Numbered from the stretch's first letter, positions 35,545-44,882 are shown. The stretch: DNA of 54,962 bases from an uncultured Lachnospiraceae bacterium (GCA_934351925.1 CAKRJT010000019.1:1-54962); one strand, 5' to 3'. Translations and numbers: made by a program. The notes: a model not told the origin generated them from the letters alone.

Positions 35545-36930
35545 CTAATTTTTCTTCAACTGTTCCTTCAAAATCTCCATCGCCTTCTGTAACTGCACAT
35601 CCTGATCCTCAGGAATATTGGTATACATCTTCATATCCTCCGGAAGGTCTATCTCGACATCAGGAGCAACGCCGACCTTGTGTATGCTCTTACCGCTAGG
35701 AAGATAATAATCCTCTATGGTCAGCTTGATGCCCGTTCCGTCCTTCAGCGAGAAGATGGTCTGGACAATTCCCTTTCCGAATGTGGTCATTCCAACCAGC
35801 GTGCCGACACCGTAATCCTTTACGGCACCTGCAAAAATCTCCGACGCACTTGCACTGTTCTCATTTATAAGAACTGTGAGCGGAACATTAAGCTTCGTCC
35901 CGGCATCAGATGTGTACTCCTCTGCTGTTCCGTTCTTGTCCTTCACGGATACAATCACGCCCTCAGGGAGAATCTGGTCAAGCATATCAACCACAATGTT
36001 CAAAAGTCCTCCCGGATTGTTGCGGATGTCTATGACGAGTGCCTCCATCCCCTGCTCTGTCAGGGCATCAAGAGCATCGGAAAACTGTTTCGCCGTAACC
36101 TCATCAAATTCATCAATCTGAATATAACCGATATTATCCTCTAACATTCTGTAAGCAACCGTCTCCACATCTATCTGGCGGCGTGTGACCTCCACGTCGA
36201 ACTCTTCCTCGTCGCGCTGAAGGGTTATTGTCACGCTCGTGCCCTCCTCGCCCCTTATGAGTGCAACGGCGCTGTTTAAATCCATTCCGGTTATATCCGT
36301 CCCGTTGACCGCAATAATTCTGTCTCCTGCCCTTATTCCTGCCTCGTAGCCCGGACAGTTCTCGTAAGGCTTGACTGCCGTCACTGTTCCGGTCTGTATA
36401 TTCTGTTGGACAACCACTCCAATGCCGCAGTAAGAACCGGATGAGCTCTCCATGAACGCCGAGTACTCATCCTCAGTATAATACACTGAATATGGGTCGC
36501 CAAGCGAATCCATTACAGCCTTATATACTGCGTCAACCATGGCATCCTTGTCGTAATCATAAAGATAATAGTAGTCTATTACCTGAATGAGTGTATCAAT
36601 CTTCTCGATAACCTCATCACTTAACTGTTCGCTGACCGGTGTGTACTTTCCGTAGGTCACATTCTTTGTGGTCTCCTCCGTCTGTGAGTCCGGCTTAGCG
36701 TCTGTCTTTGAGGAATTATCCGTAGTATCCTTCTCACCTGTGGAAGAAATTTCTGAGGTGCTGTTATTTTTGTCAGAGCCCGGTCCGATAAGAGACGAGA
36801 TGCCGCTGCAGCCTGCCGTTACCGCTATAAGAAGTACCGCTGACATCATTCCGACAGCCACGCCCTTCAAAAACCCTGAATTTTTCTTTTTCTCAGTCTT
36901 TGTTTCATGTGTGTCATTCATGTTTTCCAT
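35545..36930 (-). CDS. S41-family C-terminal processing peptidase
   Basis: A 461-residue secreted, membrane-anchored protease of the CtpA/CtpB type. One membrane segment (about 22-42, ending TAGC) follows a charged N-terminus, then a Ser/Thr-rich linker, a PDZ domain (IGVVVQQNIQTGTVTAV to GTSVTITL) and the protease core with the catalytic Ser in NENSASASEIFAGA and Lys in TFGKGIVQT. It follows the M23 gene by 50 bases, so it may process division or cell-wall proteins (inference). Confidence 0.92.
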   Translation of the reverse strand: MENMNDTHETKTEKKKNSGFLKGVAVGMMSAVLLIAVTAGCSGISSLIGPGSDKNNSTSEISSTGEKDTTDNSSKTDAKPDSQTEETTKNVTYGKYTPVSEQLSDEVIEKIDTLIQVIDYYYLYDYDKDAMVDAVYKAVMDSLGDPYSVYYTEDEYSAFMESSSGSYCGIGVVVQQNIQTGTVTAVKPYENCPGYEAGIRAGDRIIAVNGTDITGMDLNSAVALIRGEEGTSVTITLQRDEEEFDVEVTRRQIDVETVAYRMLEDNIGYIQIDEFDEVTAKQFSDALDALTEQGMEALVIDIRNNPGGLLNIVVDMLDQILPEGVIVSVKDKNGTAEEYTSDAGTKLNVPLTVLINENSASASEIFAGAVKDYGVGTLVGMTTFGKGIVQTIFSLKDGTGIKLTIEDYYLPSGKSIHKVGVAPDVEIDLPEDMKMYTNIPEDQDVQLQKAMEILKEQLKKN

Positions 36931-36980
36931 TTATATGATATCCTCATTTCCGCCGTAAGCCTGCCGCCTACGGCATTTTG

Positions 36981-38354
36981 TTAACGTGGAACCACCACAT
37001 AATCAAGTGGATTTACAAATTCACCCTTAATAATAAGTGAAAAATGAAGGTGCGGACCTGTCGAATTGCCGGTGCTTCCGACAAGTGCGATGGTATCACC
37101 CGCATTGACCTGCTGTCCCACAGATACAAGTATCGCTGACGCATGTGCATACAATGTCACGACACCTCCGCCATGGTCTATCTTCACGCAGTTGCCATAC
37201 CCCCAATAGCTCTGGGCAAGTATGACCGTTCCGCTGTAGGCTGCAAGTATAGGCGTGCCGTTAATTCCTGCACCCGAAATATCTGTGCCGTCGTGAAGCT
37301 TCTCATACCCCAGAATCGGGTGCATCCTCATACCAAACTGCGATGTAATCTTATTATATCCCGGAACCGGCCAGGTAAATCCCGTAACATTTATCTCCGC
37401 AAGCTTAGCTGCTACAGCCGCATCAGCGTCCTGATTGAGTCTTGCCTGCTCTGCGAGCCACGCTGCATATTGCCTGCGCGCTTCCTCAACACGCTGCTCC
37501 TGCTCCTCAACTTCCTTGAGTGCAAGCTGTTTTCTGTACTCTGTATCACTCTGCTGTGACTCCAGATTGCTCAGCTCATTATTCTTCGCATTATATAAGT
37601 CGGTGTAGGATGCCTGCAGAACCTCCTGCTCGGATTTTTTTGAATCAAGCACGGATTTCTGATTTTCAAGCTCGGTAAGCTCCGTCTCGTACTGTGCTTC
37701 CTGCGCCTCTAAATTCTCCTTCTGTATTCCGAGGTTACTCAGAAGCGTGCTTATCCTGTCCTTAGTCTCCCCATACTCGATAAGCTTCTGCCTGTCATAC
37801 TTGGAAATCTCAGTTATGTACTCGGCATTATTCAGGAAATCAACCATACTGTCTGATGAAAACAGAATATCCAGAAAGCTCTCATCTCCATTCTCATACA
37901 TATATTGTATTCTAAGCTTCATTGAGGAATACTGGTACTCCTCCGTCTCCCGTGCGTCACTTAAATCAATCTCTGTCCGGGCTATGTCCGCCTTAACCGT
38001 GTCAATGTTTGCCAGCGTCTCATTTATCTGAGCCTGCTTCGCATCTATTTCTGCCTGCTTTACGTTAATTTCCTGATTGAGATTATATATCTGCAATGTC
38101 ACATCGGATATCCAGCCGTCCACCTGGCTTATATAGCTCTCCGTGTCCGAAATGTTTCCATTCAGCTCATTGAGTTTGTTGTCAAGCTGCTGTGCCTGCT
38201 GCTTTGCATTCTCCAGCTCGCGCTCAGCCTGCTTTACCTCATCTTCAGTGATTGCCTGATATTCCTCAGGCTTCATGGGCAGCATGAACAGCAGCACCGC
38301 CGCGAACACGGCACGCTTTATCCATCTCCGCCCAAAAGCATGTGTTTTTTTCAA
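36981..38354 (-). CDS. coiled-coil murein hydrolase / activator with M23 domain
   Basis: A 457-residue secreted protein: signal or anchor segment (about 10-27), long coiled coil (about 35-305) and a C-terminal LytM/M23 domain. The zinc ligands are all present (HDGTD and HLHF), so it should cut peptidoglycan itself, unlike E. coli EnvC. It lies 28 bases after ftsX; FtsEX pairs with PcsB- or EnvC-like coiled-coil partners whose activity it gates. Confidence 0.92.
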   Translation of the reverse strand: MKKTHAFGRRWIKRAVFAAVLLFMLPMKPEEYQAITEDEVKQAERELENAKQQAQQLDNKLNELNGNISDTESYISQVDGWISDVTLQIYNLNQEINVKQAEIDAKQAQINETLANIDTVKADIARTEIDLSDARETEEYQYSSMKLRIQYMYENGDESFLDILFSSDSMVDFLNNAEYITEISKYDRQKLIEYGETKDRISTLLSNLGIQKENLEAQEAQYETELTELENQKSVLDSKKSEQEVLQASYTDLYNAKNNELSNLESQQSDTEYRKQLALKEVEEQEQRVEEARRQYAAWLAEQARLNQDADAAVAAKLAEINVTGFTWPVPGYNKITSQFGMRMHPILGYEKLHDGTDISGAGINGTPILAAYSGTVILAQSYWGYGNCVKIDHGGGVVTLYAHASAILVSVGQQVNAGDTIALVGSTGNSTGPHLHFSLIIKGEFVNPLDYVVVPR

Positions 38355-38382
38355 GATAATTCCTCCCTTAAATATCTCCCCA

Positions 38383-39291
38383 TCATACCTTGAGATGCTT
38401 GCGAAGTGTCATATAGCTTCCAAGGAAACCGATTCCAACTCCAAGTACCGCCGCAACGGGCACAAGCGTCGAGAATATGGTCTTAACAGGAAGAAACGCA
38501 AGTATGCTGGATAAAAATGTAAATCTGTTGATAATATAGTAGACAACATTCTCATAGAGATAGTATATGACCACCATCGGAAGCATCGCCCCGACGAAGC
38601 CGATAACTATACCCTCAACAATAAATGGAGCGCGCACAAAGCCGTTCTTCGCACCTATAAGTTTCATAATCGCAATCTCCTCCTTGCGGACCGCTATACC
38701 CACGGAAACGGTATTACCGATAAGGAAGAGTGCAACAAGGAAAAGCACCACTATCATGGTAAGCGATATCATACTGACAAGTCCGCTCACATCCGTGAGT
38801 GAATTGGCTGTAATCTCCGAACGCTTAACCGAACGAACACCATCTATGTTCTCCACAATATTCGCCACCGTGCTGAGTGCATCCGCGCTGTCAAGGTAAA
38901 CCGTGTACGAAGCTGAGTTGGCAAGCGGGTTATCCTCCTCAAAGCCGTCCGCGAGATCCATTCTGTCGCCAAAATATTTGACCTTGTACTTCTCCCATGC
39001 TTCCTCCGGAGAGGTATACTCTATCATCGCCACGTCACTCATCTGTTGTATTGTCTTTCCTATGGACTCAATTCTGGCATCCGTCACACCTACATCAAAA
39101 AACACGGTAAGGCAGGTATTCTTCTCAACCTCCGTAACCATATATGACACATTCTTTGCCACGCAGAAAAATATTCCAAAAAGGAAAATACATGCCGACA
39201 TGGTAGCGACAGAAGCAAGCGAAAACAGCCTGTTTCTGTAGATATTCTTAAAGCCCTGCTTAATGCAGTAGCCGAGCGAACTAATCTTCAT
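38383..39291 (-). CDS. ftsX: cell-division ABC transporter permease FtsX
   Basis: A 302-residue permease with four membrane helices: one near the N-terminus (about 24-45) and three towards the C-terminus, with a large outside loop (about 46-170) that contacts the hydrolase partner. Start ATG 39291 overlaps the ftsE stop by 11 bases and follows GGGGGG; the 16-codon upward extension lies in ftsE. The loop carries the typical EAWEKYKVKYFG motif. Confidence 0.94.
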   Translation of the reverse strand: MKISSLGYCIKQGFKNIYRNRLFSLASVATMSACIFLFGIFFCVAKNVSYMVTEVEKNTCLTVFFDVGVTDARIESIGKTIQQMSDVAMIEYTSPEEAWEKYKVKYFGDRMDLADGFEEDNPLANSASYTVYLDSADALSTVANIVENIDGVRSVKRSEITANSLTDVSGLVSMISLTMIVVLFLVALFLIGNTVSVGIAVRKEEIAIMKLIGAKNGFVRAPFIVEGIVIGFVGAMLPMVVIYYLYENVVYYIINRFTFLSSILAFLPVKTIFSTLVPVAAVLGVGIGFLGSYMTLRKHLKV

Positions 39292-39967
39292 AGCCGTAAT
39301 CCCCCCATCTCTCATCTGAGACAATCTCACCGTGATCAATAGTGATTACTCTCTTTTTCATCGTCTGCACAAGATCCATATTATGGGTTACGACAACAAC
39401 CGTCGTGCCCCTGCGGTTAGCCTCATCGAGAAGCTTCATTATCTCCCACGAGTTGGCATTATCCAGATTTCCTGTCGGCTCATCCGCAAGCAGTATCGCC
39501 GGCTTGTTTATAAGCGCTCTCGCAATGGCTGCCCTCTGTTGTTCACCACCGGAAAGCTGCGACGGAAAGTTCCTGTACTTCTCGAGAAGTCCAACCATGG
39601 ACAACATTGAAAGCACCTCCGAGCGGATTCTCCTGTTCGGTGCCTCAACTACCTTCTGTGCAAACGCAATATTGTCATAGATATTCCTATCCTCAAGCAG
39701 CCTGAAATCCTGGAATACCACACCCATATCACGCCTTATAAGCGGAAGCTCCCTTCTCTTTGCCCTCCCTAAATTCTTTCCATTTATAAATATATGCCCC
39801 GATGTAGGTTCAAGCTCCTTGAGCAGCAGCTTGATGAGCGTCGATTTACCCGCACCGCTCTGCCCGACTATGAACACAAATTCACCCTTCTCCACGCGGA
39901 GACTGATATTGTTCAGCGCCGGAAAGCCTGTTGAGTATGTCTTGCATACATTTTCCAATATAAGCAT
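39281..39967 (-). CDS. ftsE: cell-division ATP-binding protein FtsE
   Basis: A 228-residue ABC ATPase with GQSGAGKSTLIKLL, LSGGEQQRAAIARAL and LLADEPTGNLD. FtsE drives FtsX to control peptidoglycan cleavage at the division site. It leads a run of six genes: ftsE, ftsX, the M23 protein, the S41 protease and two ABC half-transporters. Confidence 0.95.
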   Translation of the reverse strand: MLILENVCKTYSTGFPALNNISLRVEKGEFVFIVGQSGAGKSTLIKLLLKELEPTSGHIFINGKNLGRAKRRELPLIRRDMGVVFQDFRLLEDRNIYDNIAFAQKVVEAPNRRIRSEVLSMLSMVGLLEKYRNFPSQLSGGEQQRAAIARALINKPAILLADEPTGNLDNANSWEIMKLLDEANRRGTTVVVVTHNMDLVQTMKKRVITIDHGEIVSDERWGDYGYED

Positions 39968-40058
39968 GTCTCTTATGCCTCCCCTATGTTCTTATGCATT
40001 TTCCCGGCAATACCGGATTTCCATTTTATGGTCTATAATCATCGACCACGATATTGCC

Positions 40059-40088
40059 ATTATACACTGACATGCATTTAATAATCAA
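40059..40088 (-). promoter_or_regulatory. ftsE promoter
   Basis: TTGATT (40083-40088), 18-bp spacer, TATAAT (40059-40064). The -35 box lies inside the last codons of the upstream regulator gene. Confidence 0.5.
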
Positions 40089-41166
40089 GTGATTCCATAT
40101 ATTTCATGTAATCGCGGACCATGAGCGCAATCTTGAAGGTAATCGCATCGTCGAATACCCTCAGGTCAAGCCCCGTGTTCTTCTGTATCTTATCCAGACG
40201 GTACACAAGAGTATTTCTGTGTATAAAGAGCTGTCTCGAGGTCTCGGACACATTAAGACTGTTCTCGAAGAACTTGTTGATTGTAGTAAGTGTCTCCTCA
40301 TCGAAATCATCCGGATTCTGCCCGCCGAAAATCTCCTTAATGAACATCTTACAGTGCGACATCGAGAGCTGATAGATAAGTCTGCCGATACCTAGCTTAG
40401 TATACGACACAACATTTCTGTCTCCGTAGAAAATCTTGCCGATATCAAGAGCCATCTTAGCCTCCTTGTAAGATCTCGACACCTCCTTAATCTCGTTCAC
40501 AATCGTACCATAGGCGATATGTACCTTGCTCATCGCCTCCGAGTTGAGTGTATCAAGCACCGTGAGCGCTACCTGGTTCATCTCCTCATAGCCCTCATTT
40601 TGCTTAAGCTCCTTCACGATAATGATGTTCTTCTCATCTACAGCCGTGATAAAATCCTTCGCCTTCGATGCAAAGAGTGTTCTGAGAGTCTCAAGCGCAT
40701 TGTTGTCCTTCTCATGCTTGGTCTCCACTATAAACACAAGCCTCCTCACATCGGTGTCAATGTGCAGCTTCTTCGCTCTGTTATATATATCAACGAGGAG
40801 AAGATTATCAAGAAGAAGATTCTTGATAAAGTTATCCTTGTCAAATCTCTCCTTGTAAGCAACAAGAAGGTTCTGTATCTGGAATGTGGCAATCTTGCCT
40901 ATCATATATACGTCATCACTGCCGCCCTTAGCCAACAGTACATACTCTAACTGCTTGTCATCAAATACCTTGAAAAACTGATATCCCTGTATAACCTGGC
41001 TGTCTGCCGGAGAGCCTGCAAAGCTTAACACTGCCTCCTCATAGCCATCAGACTCAGGAAATGTCGTTGCAAGAGTCTTTCCCTCTGTATCCATTATGCA
41101 TAAATCAATTCTGGTTATTGACTTCAAGCCTTCTATCGTATTCTGTAAAATCTGATTTGAAATCAT
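40078..41166 (-). CDS. CdaR/PucR-family transcription regulator
   Basis: A 362-residue regulator. The N-terminal part (to about 130) resembles a sugar-diacid/PAS-like sensing domain (IDLCIMDTEGKTLATTF). A GGDEF-like middle (about 150-255) includes IAYGTIVNEIKEVSRSYKEA. The C-terminal PucR helix-turn-helix holds LNVSETSRQLFIHRNTLVYR. Such proteins respond to small organic acids or sugars. Its target may be the ATPase gene upstream on the same strand, but no operator is recognised. Confidence 0.86.
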   Translation of the reverse strand: MISNQILQNTIEGLKSITRIDLCIMDTEGKTLATTFPESDGYEEAVLSFAGSPADSQVIQGYQFFKVFDDKQLEYVLLAKGGSDDVYMIGKIATFQIQNLLVAYKERFDKDNFIKNLLLDNLLLVDIYNRAKKLHIDTDVRRLVFIVETKHEKDNNALETLRTLFASKAKDFITAVDEKNIIIVKELKQNEGYEEMNQVALTVLDTLNSEAMSKVHIAYGTIVNEIKEVSRSYKEAKMALDIGKIFYGDRNVVSYTKLGIGRLIYQLSMSHCKMFIKEIFGGQNPDDFDEETLTTINKFFENSLNVSETSRQLFIHRNTLVYRLDKIQKNTGLDLRVFDDAITFKIALMVRDYMKYMESLDY

Positions 41167-41244
41167 GCGGTGCCCTCTACTTTCTATATTGTCATATCTA
41201 AAAAAGGTTACAATTTATCACTATTTATTGTAAAACAAAATTGT

Positions 41245-41287
41245 AAAAAAAAAAAGAGGAAATGCACTAAAATTAGTACATTTCCTC
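41245..41287 (-). terminator. terminator of the UgpC-type ATPase gene
   Basis: GAGGAAATG (41256-41264) pairs perfectly with 41279-41287, with further inner pairing ACTAA/TTAGT. On the minus strand an 11-base T-run follows. Confidence 0.93.
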
Positions 41288-41347
41288 AATATTTCATATT
41301 AATTTCACAATATCAAAACATTATTGATATTAATATGTACAGAGTGA

Positions 41348-42454
41348 TTAGCAAGGAATTACTAACTCTGTATCCTTATCGAAGAGATGAAGCTTAGTCA
41401 TATCAAGAGCAAGCTTAATCTTGTCGCCAGGACGAGCTGTTGTACGAGGGTTAACTCTTGCTGTGCAGCTCTTATCCTCGATATCAAAGTAGAGGTAAAC
41501 CTCAGCACCGAGAAGCTCGTATACACGAATCTCTGCCTCGATTACGCTGTCAGGTGAGTTAGCGATGAACATCTCTGTATCGTTGAGATCCTCAGGACGG
41601 ATACCCATGATAACTGTCTTGTCAACATAAGCGCCAAGCTTCTCAGCCTTAGACTTAGGTAACTTAACTGAGTTGCTGCCGAACATGAGAACCATGTCCT
41701 CACCATTCTTAACAAGCTTAGCATCAACAAGGTTCATCTGTGGAGAGCCAATGAAACCTGCTACGAATACGTTCTGTGGCAGATTGTAAAGGTTCTGTGG
41801 TGTATCTACCTGCTGAATAATACCATCCTTAAGAACTACAATTCTTGTACCAAGTGTCATAGCCTCTGTCTGGTCATGTGTAACGTAGATGATTGTTGTC
41901 TGAAGTCTCTGATGTAACTTGGAGATCTCAATTCTCATCTGTACTCTTAACTTGGCATCGAGGTTTGAAAGAGGCTCATCCATGAGGAATACCTTAGGCT
42001 TACGAACGATAGCACGACCCATGGCAACTCGCTGTCTCTGACCACCTGAAAGAGCCTTCGGCTTACGATCAAGGAGATGCTCGATATCAAGAATCTTAGC
42101 TGCCTCATGTACCTGCTTGTCAATCTCAGCCTTAGGAACCTTTCTTAACTTAAGACCGAATGCCATGTTATCATATACTGACATATGTGGATAGAGAGCG
42201 TAGTTCTGGAATACCATCGCGATATCTCTGTCCTTAGGCTCTACATCGTTAACCTGCTTGTCACCGATCCAAAGCTCTCCGGAGCTGATCTCCTCAAGTC
42301 CTGCAATCATACGAAGTGTTGTAGACTTACCACAACCGGATGGTCCTACGAAAATGATGAACTCCTTATCTTCAATCTCAAGGTTGAAATCCTTAACTGC
42401 TACGAAGCCGTTAGGATAAACTTTACAAACATTTTTAAGTGATAAACTAGCCAT
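41348..42454 (-). CDS. ugpC: sugar ABC transporter ATPase, UgpC/MsmX type
   Basis: A 368-residue ATPase with GPSGCGKSTTLRMI, LSGGQRQRVAMGRAIV, LMDEPLSNLDAKLR and a C-terminal TOBE domain (about 280-365). In Firmicutes such stand-alone ATPases energise several sugar importers that lack their own ATPase. No permease or binding protein is nearby, which fits this shared role. Codon choice is strongly biased, suggesting high expression. AGGAGG precedes the ATG and a strong terminator follows. Confidence 0.93.
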   Translation of the reverse strand: MASLSLKNVCKVYPNGFVAVKDFNLEIEDKEFIIFVGPSGCGKSTTLRMIAGLEEISSGELWIGDKQVNDVEPKDRDIAMVFQNYALYPHMSVYDNMAFGLKLRKVPKAEIDKQVHEAAKILDIEHLLDRKPKALSGGQRQRVAMGRAIVRKPKVFLMDEPLSNLDAKLRVQMRIEISKLHQRLQTTIIYVTHDQTEAMTLGTRIVVLKDGIIQQVDTPQNLYNLPQNVFVAGFIGSPQMNLVDAKLVKNGEDMVLMFGSNSVKLPKSKAEKLGAYVDKTVIMGIRPEDLNDTEMFIANSPDSVIEAEIRVYELLGAEVYLYFDIEDKSCTARVNPRTTARPGDKIKLALDMTKLHLFDKDTELVIPC

Positions 42455-42649
42455 TATAATACCTCCTAAAAGAATTTTCCGTTTTCACTATTGTTATTCT
42501 ACAATAATGCTTGTTTAAATGCCATACCTCAAATAGCCGAAAATCGCAACTCTAATTTGTTTATTTTGCATATAGACATAATATTATTTACCTTTTTATT
42601 GCATTTTATACAAAAAAAGCTCTTTTTAACGCTTTTTTTCAATAATGCC

Positions 42650-42678
42650 TTGTTAAAATTTATCATATATGTTATAAA
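42650..42678 (+). promoter_or_regulatory. yjfB promoter (housekeeping sigma)
   Basis: TTGTTA (42650-42655), 17-bp spacer, TATAAA (42673-42678), about 50 bases before the yjfB ATG. No flagellar sigma-28 motif was recognised. Confidence 0.55.
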
Positions 42679-42728
42679 TTATGTATATGATTTTCATTGC
42701 ATTTTTTCAATAAAAGGAGGCATTTTCA

Positions 42729-42905
42729 ATGGATATAACAGCACTTTCCTCAAGCATGAGTCTTGCCGATGTAAATTCACAGGTCGGTGTTGCAGTACTT
42801 GCAAAGAACCTTGACACCATTGAAACTCTCGGTGACGGAATGAAGAAAATGATGGAGATGTCCGTCAACCCGAATCTCGGTGCCAACATTGACGTACAGG
42901 TGTAA
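42729..42905 (+). CDS. yjfB: YjfB-family putative motility protein
   Basis: A 58-residue protein starting MDITALSSSMSLADVNSQVG and ending NLGANIDVQV. It has the conserved features of the YjfB family (ALSS-S start, VNSQV-AVLAKNLD, MMEMSVNPNLG), small proteins found in flagellated Firmicutes and linked to motility; biochemical function is unknown. AGGAGG lies eight bases before the ATG, a good promoter lies upstream and a terminator follows. It is monocistronic. Confidence 0.9.
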   Translation: MDITALSSSMSLADVNSQVGVAVLAKNLDTIETLGDGMKKMMEMSVNPNLGANIDVQV

Positions 42906-42950
42906 TCTATTGTACATCCGTAAGTCCTGCAATACTTCTCACTTCAATTA

Positions 42951-42995
42951 AAAATGCTGCCGTAGTGACGTATCATCACACCGGCAGCATTTTTT
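42951..42995. terminator. bidirectional terminator between yjfB and cvfB
   Basis: AAAATGCTGCCG (42951-42962) pairs with CGGCAGCAT and the T-run at 42982-42995; there are A residues before and T residues after, so it serves both converging genes. Confidence 0.92.
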
Positions 42996-43033
42996 ATATC
43001 CATCAGCTCTGAGCGTACATCCTGCATACTCTG

Positions 43034-43861
43034 CTATTTAAGCCTGATTGACGTATCCGAGAGTTCAATCTTTCCTTCCTTTAAGAGCTTTCCGACAGCT
43101 CTCTTAAAGGATGCCTTGCTCATGCCAAGCTCACGCTTAATAACCTCCGGCGATGCCTTATCACTGAACGGCAGAACACCGTCGAACTCCTCTATCGTCT
43201 CAAGTATCTTAGCTGCATCGTCGTCGCGCTGTAAGTATCCGACTTCACGCACGGCAAGCTCGAGCCTTCCGTCCGCTGTCACGTTCGTAACCCTGAGCCC
43301 CTTTAATGTATCTCCCACATTAAGCACTCCATAGCACTCCTTCTTTGGGATAAGTCCCTGATACATATCGTCGACAGCGACATACATTCCGAACTTTTCA
43401 ATATACTGGTATGCGGTTCCGCTGACCATATCGCCGCGCCTGTACTGCGTCGTGCCTTTGAGATATCTATATACGTTCATCGTCGCACAAAGCCTGCTGC
43501 TCTTGTCCACATAGAGTGCCACAAGACAACTGTCTCCCTGGTGCACCCTGTAAGTCTGCTCCTTAAACGGCAGGAACAAATCCTTCTCAAGTCCCCAGTC
43601 GAGGAATGCTCCTATCTTGCCCGTATCCTTTACCTCAAGCCTTGCAACCTGTCCAAGTACGAGCATCGGCGTTCTCGTCGTTGCAAGCAGCCTGTCCTGT
43701 GAATCCCTGTATATAAATACCGTGACCGCATCACCGAGCTGCGCGTCCTCAGGCACCTGCTTTCTCGGGAGCAGCACCTTCTCAGCCTCATCGCCCAGAT
43801 ATACGCCGAAATCTGTTCTCTTTACTATCTTTAAATCCTGAATCTCTCCAATTTTAATCAT
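43034..43861 (-). CDS. cvfB: CvfB-family S1 RNA-binding protein
   Basis: A 275-residue protein like CvfB/YitL: S1-like domains (GEIQDLKIVKRTDFGVYLGD; VLGQVARLEVKDTGKIGAFLDWG; GTAYQYIEKFGMYVAVDD) followed by a C-terminal winged helix (LPFSDKASPEVIKRELGMSK). CvfB binds RNA and affects virulence-factor expression in Staphylococcus; its role in commensals is unknown. It is 28 bases behind the thioesterase gene. Confidence 0.9.
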   Translation of the reverse strand: MIKIGEIQDLKIVKRTDFGVYLGDEAEKVLLPRKQVPEDAQLGDAVTVFIYRDSQDRLLATTRTPMLVLGQVARLEVKDTGKIGAFLDWGLEKDLFLPFKEQTYRVHQGDSCLVALYVDKSSRLCATMNVYRYLKGTTQYRRGDMVSGTAYQYIEKFGMYVAVDDMYQGLIPKKECYGVLNVGDTLKGLRVTNVTADGRLELAVREVGYLQRDDDAAKILETIEEFDGVLPFSDKASPEVIKRELGMSKASFKRAVGKLLKEGKIELSDTSIRLK

Positions 43862-43889
43862 CGTATCGTCCCTCCGTCAATCAGTCGTT

Positions 43890-44609
43890 TTATTCAAAAA
43901 CAACTATCACATTGATATTGTCCGCACCGTCTTTAAGGCACACATAATATCTGCCGTCAACAAGCCCCGTATACGGATGGAATGTATCCCCCATAACCGC
44001 TGACTTCTTGTATTCGGCAAGCATACGCTTGACGGGGTGCCCCGCCTTTACCGGTTCGCCCTGAGCCATGAGCGCCATTGCAATGTTGATGTACTGTCCG
44101 TTGTTTACATGGTTGTTGGTATCTATCATATCCGGCCTTACTTCTATCGGCTCACCTTTCTTAAGTCCCTCCGGCAGAGCAATCTTGCGCGGAAGATATT
44201 CCATGTCAAGTCTCTCACCCAGACTGTAGCGCTCAAGCTGCTGTGCATCGGGTTTCATAGGCCTCAATGTCTTTATGTTCATGTACGACCACAACGTCGC
44301 AGCTTTCACAAGAATATTCCCCTGTTCGTCCTCAAGCCAGAAATTACGGCTGCCGAAAAAGCCCTTGAACTCATACGGAACCGTGCACACCTTGACCCGG
44401 TCACAGAAGGACGGCAGCCTGTCAATATCTATCTGCCAGTTCAGAATAAACCATGCTCCGTCACGCTCCGTCACATAATCTATTCCAACTCCCACATCCT
44501 CGGAATGAAACGAAGAACAGTTCTGAAAAAGATTGATAAGTGCCGGGATAGTGAGCTGTCTGTCACCTGCACACTCCGAATATCTTATTCTCGTATCATA
44601 GCTGTACAT
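43890..44609 (-). CDS. acyl-ACP thioesterase
   Basis: A double hot-dog thioesterase of 239 residues releasing fatty acid from acyl-ACP. It starts MYSYDTRIRYSECAGDRQLT and has the NNHVNNGQYINIAMAL catalytic region (Asn/His) in the C-terminal half. The frame is open far upstream but that part runs through tRNA-Ser(CGA); ATG 44609 with GGAGGAG is the real start. It is co-directional with cvfB. Confidence 0.9.
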   Translation of the reverse strand: MYSYDTRIRYSECAGDRQLTIPALINLFQNCSSFHSEDVGVGIDYVTERDGAWFILNWQIDIDRLPSFCDRVKVCTVPYEFKGFFGSRNFWLEDEQGNILVKAATLWSYMNIKTLRPMKPDAQQLERYSLGERLDMEYLPRKIALPEGLKKGEPIEVRPDMIDTNNHVNNGQYINIAMALMAQGEPVKAGHPVKRMLAEYKKSAVMGDTFHPYTGLVDGRYYVCLKDGADNINVIVVFE

Positions 44610-44666
44610 AAATCTCCTCCCTACATGACCGTCACTTGACCAGCCTCCAAAAATTCCCGTCAAATG

Positions 44667-44701
44667 AAAACAGCACATTACAGTCTCCCATAATGTGCCT
44701 G
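44667..44701 (-). terminator. terminator of tRNA-Ser(CGA)
   Basis: CAGCACATTA (44671-44680) pairs with TAATGTGCCTG (44691-44701) with one bulge; four T residues follow on the minus strand. Confidence 0.7.
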
Positions 44702-44708
44702 ACGCAAA

Positions 44709-44796
44709 CGGAAACGGCGGGATTCGAACCCGCGTGCCGGTTGCCCGACAACTTGATTTCGAGTCAAGCTCGTTATGGCCACTTCGATACGTTTCC
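44709..44796 (-). tRNA. tRNA-Ser(CGA)
   Basis: A class II tRNA with acceptor arms GGAAACG/CGTTTCC, T loop GGTTCGAATCC and anticodon loop CTCGAAA giving CGA (complement at 44759-44761). With the two genes at 510-742 the window holds three serine acceptors. Confidence 0.93.
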
Positions 44797-44809
44797 ATAC
44801 TATTATGAA

Positions 44810-44851
44810 AATTCCCGCAACGGGAATTAACTTATCTGCGATGAATGTCAA
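44810..44851 (-). promoter_or_regulatory. possible promoter and hairpin before tRNA-Ser(CGA)
   Basis: A perfect TTGACA (44846-44851) is followed after 16 bases by a weak TAATTC. That -10 overlaps a perfect 8-bp hairpin, AATTCCCG-CAA-CGGGAATT (44810-44828). Confidence 0.4.
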
Positions 44852-44882
44852 TGCAGCATACACGCAGACGCCTTATAGCAAT

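Noticed and set aside
44610..44798. N-terminal extension of the acyl-ACP thioesterase
   Set aside because: These 63 codons translate tRNA-Ser(CGA) and its terminator; ATG 44609 has the proper GGAGGAG.
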